The translations under genes and the position numbers were made by a program. Source: JANQFV01 sp964468185 (GTDB taxonomy: Bacteria > Planctomycetota > Phycisphaerae > UBA1845 > Fen-1342). From it: a stretch of DNA of 64,000 nt. The notes under the pieces are model-generated. The model made no database searches. It saw only the letters and a program-made list of their open reading frames with translations, and was not told the origin of the DNA. How positions within the stretch are numbered: position 1 is the stretch's first letter; the number at the start of each line of letters is the position of its first letter. Location of the stretch: assembly GCA_964468185.1 (NCBI GenBank), contig CAYXTR010000003.1, positions 167,067-231,066 on the forward strand. Direction: 5' to 3'. Positions 27,586 through 35,166 of this stretch are shown here, in pieces.

Positions 27586-29772
27586 TCAGCGACCACGCCG
27601 AACTCCAGGCGCACCCCCCGGCCGTCCTGCAGCATCTTCACTTGCGCCCTCCGGTTCCGCCTCCGGTGCCTCACCCAACTGCACCTTGAAAGCAAACGCC
27701 ACACGCCAGTCATAACGTGTCTCCTCACCCGTCAGGGGATCCGGATAACGCACCTCGTCACCTAGGTCCAAGGCACCCGCCGGCGGCGCAAACACGCCCA
27801 CATTCTCTTCGTGGTATGTTTCGATGGTCGGCCCGCCGAACGCGTTGCCGCCGGGGTTCTCGGGGTCATCTGGCGGAATGTATATCCCCATGCCCGGTTG
27901 CTGCCCAACTTCGCGCAGGTTATTGAAGTAGTTGCCAAACCATGCCCGCGCATCTCCCTTGTTGGTTCCATACAACAACCGCCCCTGTACACGCACGACG
28001 AAACCCGCCCCCTCCTTCGGCCCCGTAGCGCCCTCGCCACCCTGCGGCGTTTCTGGTCGCGAGGGCGCCGGACCACGCCCTCGGCCCATCAGCATCGGAT
28101 TCATTCCGCCCCGTCCACGACTCATCATCGGTGGAGCCCCACGCCCACCGCCACCGGGTGGCCCACCCGCTCCTCCACCGACTGGTGACGCCACTGACTC
28201 GGTCGCCTGCATGGCCACCCGCGCCTTGGCAATGTCATCATGATACTGAATATCCAACGACTCGATGATGAGCTGCCCACGCTTCGTCCGGGCACACTCC
28301 TGCGGATTCGCCTCGATCAGTCGCTTGAACTCCTTCGGCGACTCCGCCTGGGCCAGTTGCGGCGGATAGATGGGAGGCATGGCCTCATTCGCTAGCGCGA
28401 GCACCCGCGGCAAGACCGCCTTGTGCTCCTGTAATTTCAGCAACGCTTTGATGTCCTCTTCACGATCCGCCGTATTCGTCTTCGCCTGCGAGAACTTGTT
28501 CGCATAATCCTCCGCTTCGCGGACGATGGACGTCGCTTTGCGCTGCATCTGCTCCGCACGCTGGCTGTTGAGCGTCTGCATGTCCAGCCAGTTCGCCACA
28601 ACTGGCACGCCTGAAGCGAGAAGCAGCGAAGCCGCCGTCGCGATAAAGTACGGGCGCTTCTTCTTCCACAACGATGCCCGCGCCAACTCCGTCGGCAACA
28701 GCGTCGCCTGAATCCGCCCCATGCCAAGCCCCTGCACCGCCAAGCCGTACGCAGGCGCAAAGCTCAGGATATTCTCGGTGAACTGCGGAGCGTTCGTCGT
28801 CGCATTGGCAGCCAGCTTGCTGAACTTCTCCAGCTTCGTGACCTTCGCCGAGATGGTCAGGTTCGTCTCGAGGTACTTCTGCAAGCCCGGCAACTGGAAC
28901 GCATTGCCCAGCGCCAGCACGCGTTTGAGCTCCACATCCCGGTGCGTTGACGAGTAAAAACCAATCGAGCGCTGAATCTCCGAGACCAGGTCACCGAAAA
29001 CCGGTCGCATCGCCTGGAAGATCTGCCGCGCATACTTGCTGGTCGCCGCCGACCGCTTGAGGCTCTCCGCCTTGGCAAACGACAGTTTGAACGCCCGCAC
29101 CAGCGCCTCGGTGAAACTGTTCCCGCCCAGCGGAATATTGCGCGTCCAGGCCGAATTCTCCTCGACGATGATCAGGTCCGTATTCTGCGCCCCCACGTCG
29201 ATGATGACCGTCGCCGCCCCCTCTTCCGGCGCCTGCCCATCAAACTGGCAAAAGTTGTACAGCGCCGCCGGAACCGTCTGCACCCCCGCCGGTGCAATCC
29301 CCACGCCCGAGAAGAAATCCAGGTGTTTGCGGATCAGCTCCTTGCGCATCGCAAAGATGCCAACTTCAACGTCCGGCGACTCCTCGCTCGTGAAAACCTG
29401 GTAGTCCCATACGACATCATCGATATCAAAGGGGATCTGCTGACTGGCCTCGTACCGCACCAGATCGTGGATCTTCTTGGCATCCTTCTTCAGATCGATC
29501 GGCGGCATCTTGCAGAATCGCGCGAACGTCTGCTGGCCCGGCACGCCGATGATAAACTGGTCTCCCTGCCAGTCATTGCGCGAGGCAAACTTCTCCAGTG
29601 CCGCCCGGACCAGTTCATCCCGGTCCGCATCCGGCTGCGACAGGATCTTCGGATGCTCGATTACGTCAAACGCAACCGCTTCCACCTGCTCATCGTCCAG
29701 CGCACGCAGCTTGATCGCCTTTAGCGCACACTGCCCGATATCGATGCCCCATACCGTATTGCCGGCAGCCAT
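27586..29772 (-). CDS. pilM: PilM-like type IV pilus assembly ATPase with C-terminal extension
   Basis: 728 aa; start with AGGAG upstream. The actin/FtsA-like PilM fold covers about 1-360: VWGIDIGQCALKAIKLR, FIIGVPGQQTFARFCKMP, IDVGAQNTDLIIVEE and NSFTEALVRAFKLSFAKAESLKR. PilM binds the inner-membrane PilN/O complex of type IV pili or type II secretion. Unlike the usual 350-aa cytosolic PilM, this one continues with a membrane helix (about 375-395), a coiled coil, a Gly/Pro/Arg-rich linker (GGGRGAPP..., about 540-590) and a further domain. It looks like a PilM-PilN fusion. Confidence 0.82.
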   Translation of the reverse strand: MAAGNTVWGIDIGQCALKAIKLRALDDEQVEAVAFDVIEHPKILSQPDADRDELVRAALEKFASRNDWQGDQFIIGVPGQQTFARFCKMPPIDLKKDAKKIHDLVRYEASQQIPFDIDDVVWDYQVFTSEESPDVEVGIFAMRKELIRKHLDFFSGVGIAPAGVQTVPAALYNFCQFDGQAPEEGAATVIIDVGAQNTDLIIVEENSAWTRNIPLGGNSFTEALVRAFKLSFAKAESLKRSAATSKYARQIFQAMRPVFGDLVSEIQRSIGFYSSTHRDVELKRVLALGNAFQLPGLQKYLETNLTISAKVTKLEKFSKLAANATTNAPQFTENILSFAPAYGLAVQGLGMGRIQATLLPTELARASLWKKKRPYFIATAASLLLASGVPVVANWLDMQTLNSQRAEQMQRKATSIVREAEDYANKFSQAKTNTADREEDIKALLKLQEHKAVLPRVLALANEAMPPIYPPQLAQAESPKEFKRLIEANPQECARTKRGQLIIESLDIQYHDDIAKARVAMQATESVASPVGGGAGGPPGGGGRGAPPMMSRGRGGMNPMLMGRGRGPAPSRPETPQGGEGATGPKEGAGFVVRVQGRLLYGTNKGDARAWFGNYFNNLREVGQQPGMGIYIPPDDPENPGGNAFGGPTIETYHEENVGVFAPPAGALDLGDEVRYPDPLTGEETRYDWRVAFAFKVQLGEAPEAEPEGASEDAAGRPGGAPGVRRGR

Positions 29773-30391
29773 GGGTAACTCCTTCGCACTGGCCGTTCAA
29801 AGCACGCTGCTCGCGGCGCAAACCACACGCGCAAGCACACGCAAGGACCGGTTCAATCACATCCGGCTTCGCACAAGCGAGCCAGAGTCATCAGATTGTT
29901 GTAACGGTGCTGATCGTAGCCGCGCACAATGACGCAACTTCCGCCCTGGGACTACCACGACGGCTCATGCGGGTATGACAATGATCGTATAAGGCCGTCG
30001 AGACACTGAGCTCGCGTGGCAGTGACTGGTCAGATTGTCGCCCCGGGCAGCAGCCCGGCGCCCACCCCAGGCACTCACGCCCCGGGCGGTCCAAGAGTAT
30101 CAATAGCTCGAACCGGGTGACCTGTCAAACCAGCCCATGACGTCAGACCGTCAAAGGCACATGGCGACCCGGTTGTCCACCCCATATAGACGAGTATCCG
30201 ACACGTAGGTTCGCGCAAAAACCCCGATTTCCCCGCCCGCCCACCACGCCACCGCGGCGGCGCCCGACCAAATCGAATACCCTCGTGGGCCTCACCACCG
30301 GCCCGCCAACCGCAGCAGCGCAAAGACGGGTCGGCATGGCGTCGTGGTACGCGCTGCCGACCCGGTGTGTACCTGCGTCAAAGCGACCGAA
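29773..30391. other. Intergenic region, mostly featureless
   Basis: It lies between the pilM start and the end of the hydrogenase operon. A 6-bp hairpin (CCGGGC-AGCA-GCCCGG, 30043-30058) and the operon terminator at 30320-30364 are the only structures seen. Small frames on either strand show no coding style. Confidence 0.5.
30320..30364 (-). terminator. Terminator of the hydrogenase/selenoprotein operon
   Basis: A perfect 10-bp inverted repeat (30327-30336 with 30355-30364) starts about 28 nt past the selenoprotein stop. On the minus strand it is followed by TCTTTG. Confidence 0.6.
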
Positions 30392-31339
30392 TCAACTCCC
30401 GCTGAGTAGCTGGACGAACGCCGGAATGTCGTCAAAATTCACATTCCCGTCCTGATTGCAATCCGCAAGATCCCGATCGCAATCGGGGTACGCTTCGGCA
30501 TACCCGCTGCTGCTCTGAATCGCCAGAATGAACGCCGTGATGTCGTCAAAATCCACTGACTCGTCGCAGTTCATATCACCTAGGTCGTACGTCGTCTCCC
30601 ATTCGAACGGCCCAATGACCTGATTCGCATTGAAGATCTCGGCCGGAGCACTGGCCCGCAAATGCTGGGCCCAGGCCACGATCTTGACGTCGTCCTCATT
30701 CGCCCAACTCGTAGAGTCCAGTGTCAGCACACGCTCAAACGTCTCGCTGTCACCCGGACTCAGAATCATCGACTCCACCGTCGCCCCCTGCTTCACCGTA
30801 TTACGCGAGTAACTCGGATTCGACGGCCAGTGATCCAGCAACTGCACCACGTGCGCATAGATCGTACGCGTCGAGCCGTCCGGCTCCACCCCCACCGTCA
30901 CCGTGGCACGCACCTGCGTATCGCTGATCCGCTCCACCACGATATCCACCGTCACGTCCGTCGGCTCATCCATCCGCGCGTTGTATTGCGCCATGTACCA
31001 GTTGTACATCTGCTGCACACTCTCGTATGCACCATAACACAGCAACTCGCCGTCAAACCAAGCCGTCGGCGTACCCGAGGCGCCGTAAAAGGCCTTGCGC
31101 GAATTCCCCCACGTCGTGGCATAGCTGTCGTAGATGTGGATTTCAACCGGGATGAACGTGTCCCAGTAGTAATTCAACATTTGATTCAACGCCGCACCGG
31201 CGTAATAGCAATACCCTCACCCGGTGCTCGTGAATTCTTCGCCAATCACGATGCGATCCGCCGCGGTAGCCGGCAACACGAGCGCAAGCCCGCATACCGC
31301 CACCGTCAATCCCACAACCCAACTACTTCTCGTGTTCAC
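30392..31339 (-). CDS. Selenoprotein (UGA = Sec41), Omp28/thioredoxin-like, dockerin-tagged
   Basis: 315 aa if the in-frame TGA at 31217-31219 is read as selenocysteine. The start is GTG at 31339, with AAAGGAGA 7 nt upstream. A signal peptide (1-27, ending PATAA) precedes RIVIGEEFTSTG-U-GYC-YYAGAALNQ, so Sec41 and C44 form a UxxC redox motif. The reading frame continues unbroken past the TGA for 274 codons. The first protein of this operon has the same segment with Cys (EEFTDEYCGGCQYAGPALD), and similarity continues through PTAWFDG, LLDHWPSNPSYSRNTV and DVKIVAWAQ. The last 64 residues are a dockerin-like repeat pair. A SECIS-like hairpin follows the UGA. An automatic caller would split this into two proteins. 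The alternative is a nonsense mutation at that Cys. Confidence 0.82.
31181..31211 (-). promoter_or_regulatory. Bacterial SECIS element candidate
   Basis: In the mRNA, 18 nt after the UGA, a 5-nt loop GGUGC is closed by the perfect stem ACGCC/GGCGU (31189-31203). Outer pairs AUU/AAU and UUG/CAA with small bulges extend the helix. A G in the first loop positions, GGU, and a distance of 16-37 nt from the UGA are the known bacterial SECIS requirements. Confidence 0.7.
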
Positions 31340-31452
31340 GCTGGTCTCCTTTCTGCGTGTCCGCCCGGCCACTCGCCGCCAACGGGCTACGCAAATCTGT
31401 TCTCCGGCTTCGCCTCCGCTACGAAAAGGCGGCCATCCACGAAGCAATTTCC

Positions 31453-32208
31453 TCAGCCGCCCAGCAGTCCGATAAACGCGTCAATGTCATCAAAATCGAC
31501 AACACCATTCCCGTCACAGTCCGCATTGTACCAGTTGCAGTCCGGGTACTCCGTCTGATAATTCCCTTCGCCGCTCAAAGCCAACACAAACGGCGAAATG
31601 TCGTCAAAGTCCACCACCCCATTGCAGTCCATGTCTCCGGTAAGTCCACTTACCTGCAAGTAAAAATGAGCCCGGGCGTAGAACAAGCTTCCATCCACGG
31701 CCGCCTTACCCGCCACCGCGAAAATCAGGTCGTAGTAATCGCTCTCCGCCGCCTGATCCGCTCCAATCTCATACGCAAACGTCGTCGGCCCCTCACCCCA
31801 GCGGTGCGCGATGATCGGCTCCGTGTAGTAGGGCGTATTCTCACCCCACTCCGGCCATTCACAATCGGCCTGGTAGACCAGCTCTCCGCCCGTTTCCACC
31901 CCCGGGAACCGAAGCCGCTTGAGTTGCACCGCGTATGTATCATCCAGGCTCAGATCAGCCACCGAGACCTGCAACAGCTTCGTCTGCCCACGCGTGACCT
32001 GAAACACCGGCAGCGTCCCACGATCCGGTGCCCCCGTGCCACTCTCGTCCGGATCAGCGAAGGTATCCTCGCCAAAGACCCATACCCGATCCTGCCACAG
32101 GTCACTGTGGCAGCTCAGGCAGTTCTTGCCCCACGCCGGCTCCGCTTGGGTCGCCGCCGATGCCAACAGCGTGATCACCATTACCGTTAGTATCAGTCCG
32201 CGCTTCAT
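31453..32208 (-). CDS. Secreted monohaem protein with dockerin-like C-terminus
   Basis: 251 aa. A signal peptide (about 1-22) is followed at once by one haem c site, NCLSCHSD (CLSCH, about 30-34). The middle (about 60-180) is predicted beta-rich and not recognised. The C-terminal 64 residues are two EF-hand-like dockerin repeats (GDMDCNGVVDFDDISPFVLALSG and ADCDGNGVVDFDDIDAFIGLLGG). It lies 14 nt after the hydrogenase protease and 114 nt before the selenoprotein start. An electron-carrier role beside the hydrogenase is inference from the haem and position. Confidence 0.72.
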   Translation of the reverse strand: MKRGLILTVMVITLLASAATQAEPAWGKNCLSCHSDLWQDRVWVFGEDTFADPDESGTGAPDRGTLPVFQVTRGQTKLLQVSVADLSLDDTYAVQLKRLRFPGVETGGELVYQADCEWPEWGENTPYYTEPIIAHRWGEGPTTFAYEIGADQAAESDYYDLIFAVAGKAAVDGSLFYARAHFYLQVSGLTGDMDCNGVVDFDDISPFVLALSGEGNYQTEYPDCNWYNADCDGNGVVDFDDIDAFIGLLGG

Positions 32209-32222
32209 CGTGTGACTCTCGC

Positions 32223-32741
32223 TTATGCAACCTCGCGGCGCTTCGCGCCGGCGATCCCCACTTCCTTCAGTACCACGTCGATGATCTCAGGCAACAACTG
32301 CCGCATGGACGCCGATAACTCCAAACCACAATCCAGTTCGAACGGCCGCGCGCCGATAATGACCACTTCACTCGGCTCAACACCAATCCGTCGCCCAACC
32401 GCGAGCGTCTCGAACAAGCCCACCTCATGCAGTGAAACCGTTGGCTCAGCCTGCGGCAGCAAATCCTCCGGCGCCAAGCGCAGCACCGTGCCCGGCGCAC
32501 AGTCGCCGCCCATCGCATCCACCACCACAACCTTCCGGCGTCCCTCGAGCACGTCCAACAACTCGAGACCGGCGGTTGCGCCGTCAACCACTTCCACCGA
32601 ATCAGGGAGCGCCACATCACGTAACGCCGCAACCACGTGCACGCCAATGCCCTCGTCGCGCAACAGCATGTTACCCAACCCGAGCACCAGCGTCGGCTTG
32701 ATCTCATTCACGGCGTTCACGCAGTCTCCAATACGACGCAC
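32223..32741 (-). CDS. Hydrogenase maturation protease (HyaD/HybD family)
   Basis: 172 aa. Motifs LVLGLGNMLLRDEGIGVHVV (about 18-37), VVVVDAMGGDCAPGTV (about 70-85) and SLHEVGLFE (about 102-110) supply the Glu, Asp and His that bind nickel of the substrate. The enzyme cuts off the C-terminal tail of the large subunit after Ni insertion. It starts 12 nt after the large-subunit gene. Its presence agrees with the cleavable 19-residue tail seen there. Confidence 0.9.
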   Translation of the reverse strand: MRRIGDCVNAVNEIKPTLVLGLGNMLLRDEGIGVHVVAALRDVALPDSVEVVDGATAGLELLDVLEGRRKVVVVDAMGGDCAPGTVLRLAPEDLLPQAEPTVSLHEVGLFETLAVGRRIGVEPSEVVIIGARPFELDCGLELSASMRQLLPEIIDVVLKEVGIAGAKRREVA

Positions 32742-32753
32742 CCAACCGGCAGA

Positions 32754-34199
32754 CTATCCCACACTCGGCCGAATCAGTACTTTGCGGCCCACCTTCTCAC
32801 CCGGCCGCACCATGTGCACCGCACACGCCAGGCACGGATCGAACGTGTGTACCACGCGCAGCACTTCCACCGGCTGCTCAACGTCATCAACCGTAACGCC
32901 CACCAGGGCCGCCTCAATCGGACCAGGCACGTCCGCATCATCCCGTGGTGACGCATTCCACGCCGTCGGCGTAATAACCTGATACCGACTGATGACCGAG
33001 TCGTTGATATCCATCCAGTGCCCCAGCGCGCCGCGCGGCGCCTCCGTCAGCCCCATCGACGTCGCCTGCTGCGGAATCGCACTGGACGTCACCGTCGGCG
33101 CACCAGGCTCCAACGCATTCAACCAGCCATCCATCGCGTCGGCGATCTTCTTGGTCTCGAGCGCCCGCGCGACAATCCGGTCCATCGCCGAAACGCCATT
33201 CGTATAGTCACCGTTGATAATCATCCGCGCCAACGGTCCCAATTCGTAAGGCTGGTCCGCATAGCGCGGCGCCTTCAACCACGAATACGCGCCCGGCTTG
33301 TCCGGATCGGGCACGGTCTCGCCCTGCGACGGCGGCTTGTTGCCGCTCTCGGGCGTAAACCATGCATACTGTACGTATTCAGCGATCTGCTGCGGATCCA
33401 TTTCGCCCGGCTGGCCATTGGCGTACCGTCCGCGGGCCAGTAGTCGATTCTCGCCGGCGTCATCCAGATCAAACACCCCAAAGGACAGCAGATTCTGCGG
33501 CCCCGTGCCAATCGTGTAGTAATTGGGGAACAGCGACCCCAGCAATTGCGCATCGGGCACATAAACCGTGTCGATAAACGAACGCAGTTCCGTCAGCAGT
33601 GCCCGGAACGCGTCGATCTTCTCCGTCGTCACGACCTCCGTGCAACCGCCCACGACAAACGTGCCCAGGCACGGCAGCTTGGCACCGAACAAGGCACCCA
33701 TCTGGTGCGACTTGCGCCGCATCTCCAGTGCCTGCACATAATGCCCCACCAGCGCAGCCGCCGTCTGCCCCGTCGCCATATCGGGCGTCACGTACCGCGG
33801 CGTAAAGGGCGATTGATCAAGCAGCCCCGTCGTATTGATGTAGTCCAAAGCGGACAAGTGATAGAAATGCAGAATATGCGACTGGAGGAAGTTCGCCCCC
33901 AGCACAAGGTTGCGCAGCAGCCGGCCATTGCTCGGCGGCGTCACCCCAAACGCGTTGTCCAGGTTCATTGTCGACGCCATCGCGTGCGACACCGGGCAGA
34001 CACCACAGATGCGCTGCGTATACATGCCCGCGTCGCGCGGATCGCGCCCCATCAGGATGACTTCAAAACCACGAAACATCGTACCCGCACTGTGCGCAGA
34101 TACGACCTGCTGCTGACCGCGCACCATGTCGATCGTCACCTCGATTTCCAGGTGACCCTCGATGCGGGTGAGCGGGTCAATGGTAAGCGTTGTCGGCAT
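32754..34199 (-). CDS. [NiFe]-hydrogenase large subunit
   Basis: 481 aa from the ATG at 34199 (MPTTLTIDPLTRIEGHLEIEV). An upstream frame to 34334 overlaps the small subunit and is rejected. The Ni-Fe ligands are C65 and C68 (RICGVC) and C456 and C459 (DPCLACAVH). The last 19 residues after H462 are the usual tail removed by the protease. The last ligand pair is Cys, so it is not a NiFeSe enzyme. The enzyme splits or makes H2 in the periplasm. Group 1 uptake type is the likeliest class; subgroup needs a database call. Confidence 0.94.
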   Translation of the reverse strand: MPTTLTIDPLTRIEGHLEIEVTIDMVRGQQQVVSAHSAGTMFRGFEVILMGRDPRDAGMYTQRICGVCPVSHAMASTMNLDNAFGVTPPSNGRLLRNLVLGANFLQSHILHFYHLSALDYINTTGLLDQSPFTPRYVTPDMATGQTAAALVGHYVQALEMRRKSHQMGALFGAKLPCLGTFVVGGCTEVVTTEKIDAFRALLTELRSFIDTVYVPDAQLLGSLFPNYYTIGTGPQNLLSFGVFDLDDAGENRLLARGRYANGQPGEMDPQQIAEYVQYAWFTPESGNKPPSQGETVPDPDKPGAYSWLKAPRYADQPYELGPLARMIINGDYTNGVSAMDRIVARALETKKIADAMDGWLNALEPGAPTVTSSAIPQQATSMGLTEAPRGALGHWMDINDSVISRYQVITPTAWNASPRDDADVPGPIEAALVGVTVDDVEQPVEVLRVVHTFDPCLACAVHMVRPGEKVGRKVLIRPSVG

Positions 34200-34206
34200 C
34201 GCGCAC

Positions 34207-35166
34207 TTACTCCTTCTTGCTCGGGCCGTTGCCGCTGTTCTTGTCCGGCTCGGGCAGGTACTCGTAGAAGGGCGACATCCCATCCGGATACGTCGGATTG
34301 ACGCAGCCCAGGCACGGACTGCGCCCTCCGACACACCAATTCACGCCGTACTCGTTCGACCCACTGCTGTTCCACTGCCGAATCGGGCAGTCCGAATACG
34401 TGTGCTTCCCCTTACAGCCAAGGAACTCCATGCAGCCCTCATGGCTGAGTTGATCCGCAAATACCGGCTCGCCACAGTACTTGCGCCGCTTGAAACAGTA
34501 ATCGTGAATCCGCCGGCCAAAGAACATCAACGGACGCTTGTGCTCATCCAGCGGCGGAATCGACTCGTTCGCCAGCAAATACGTGATCGTGCCAACCAGC
34601 CAGTCCGGATGAGACGGGCAACCGGGCAGGTTGATGATGCGCGGATCTTCACCCAGCAAGCCGGTCACCCCCAGTGCCTCGGTCGGGTTCGGCGCTCCGG
34701 CCGACACACCGCCATACGCCGCGCACGAACCCAGCCCGATGATGTACGCCGCGTTCGTCGAGAACTGCTGCACCGCCTGCGCCATGCTCATGTTCGGCCA
34801 GATCATGCAATAGCGGCCCTGCGCTCCGACCGGCATGGCGCCCTCAATCACCAGGATATAGCCCGGCTCCGCCGCCGCCGCATTCGCCGCCGACACCGCC
34901 AGATCTCCCGCCGCCGCCATCAGATTGCTCTGAAACTCCACCTCGAGCGTGTTGAGCAGCAGGTCGTCCGGCGTCGCATAGTGCACGCTATTGAGGAACG
35001 AAATCGCACAGCCGTCACAGCCGGCACCCTGTAACCAGATCACGCGCGGACCGCCCTCGGCCCGGGCCAGCTTCTTCTGCAAGCGGGCCAGGGCACTCGG
35101 CGCCAGATATCCGGCCGCCACCGCCGCCGCCGCTGCCCTCATGAATTCACGCCGACTGATCCTCAT
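34207..35166 (-). CDS. [NiFe]-hydrogenase small subunit (Tat-exported)
   Basis: 319 aa. The N-terminus MRISRREFMRAAAAAVAAGY is a twin-arginine signal. Proximal cluster Cys: C50 and C53 (GAGCDGC), then GLGSCAAYGG and NLPGCPSHPDWL. Medial and distal clusters: HDYCFKRRKYC, EGCMEFLGCKG, SDCPIRQWN and NWCVGGRSPCLGC. It carries electrons from the Ni-Fe site to an acceptor. There is no obvious C-terminal membrane anchor, unlike HyaA/HybO. Its ATG overlaps the stop of the multihaem gene (ATGA). No cytochrome b partner is in the operon. Confidence 0.94.
   Translation of the reverse strand: MRISRREFMRAAAAAVAAGYLAPSALARLQKKLARAEGGPRVIWLQGAGCDGCAISFLNSVHYATPDDLLLNTLEVEFQSNLMAAAGDLAVSAANAAAAEPGYILVIEGAMPVGAQGRYCMIWPNMSMAQAVQQFSTNAAYIIGLGSCAAYGGVSAGAPNPTEALGVTGLLGEDPRIINLPGCPSHPDWLVGTITYLLANESIPPLDEHKRPLMFFGRRIHDYCFKRRKYCGEPVFADQLSHEGCMEFLGCKGKHTYSDCPIRQWNSSGSNEYGVNWCVGGRSPCLGCVNPTYPDGMSPFYEYLPEPDKNSGNGPSKKE

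Noticed and set aside
30392..31189. Reading the downstream part as a separate protein starting at a TTG
   Set aside because: There is no ribosome binding site or signal peptide, and homology to the paralogue runs through the UGA without a break in frame. A single chain read through UGA fits better.
31217..31219. Simple nonsense mutation instead of selenocysteine
   Set aside because: It cannot be excluded from sequence alone. The exact Cys position, the intact frame of 274 codons, the retained dockerin tag and the SECIS-like hairpin make it less likely.
32754..34199. NiFeSe hydrogenase
   Set aside because: The C-terminal ligand motif is DPCLAC with two TGC/TGT-type Cys codons and no in-frame UGA. 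The Sec site is in a different gene.
34200..34334. N-terminal extension of the large subunit
   Set aside because: It lies inside the small-subunit gene and has no family similarity. The ATG at 34199 gives the canonical start.
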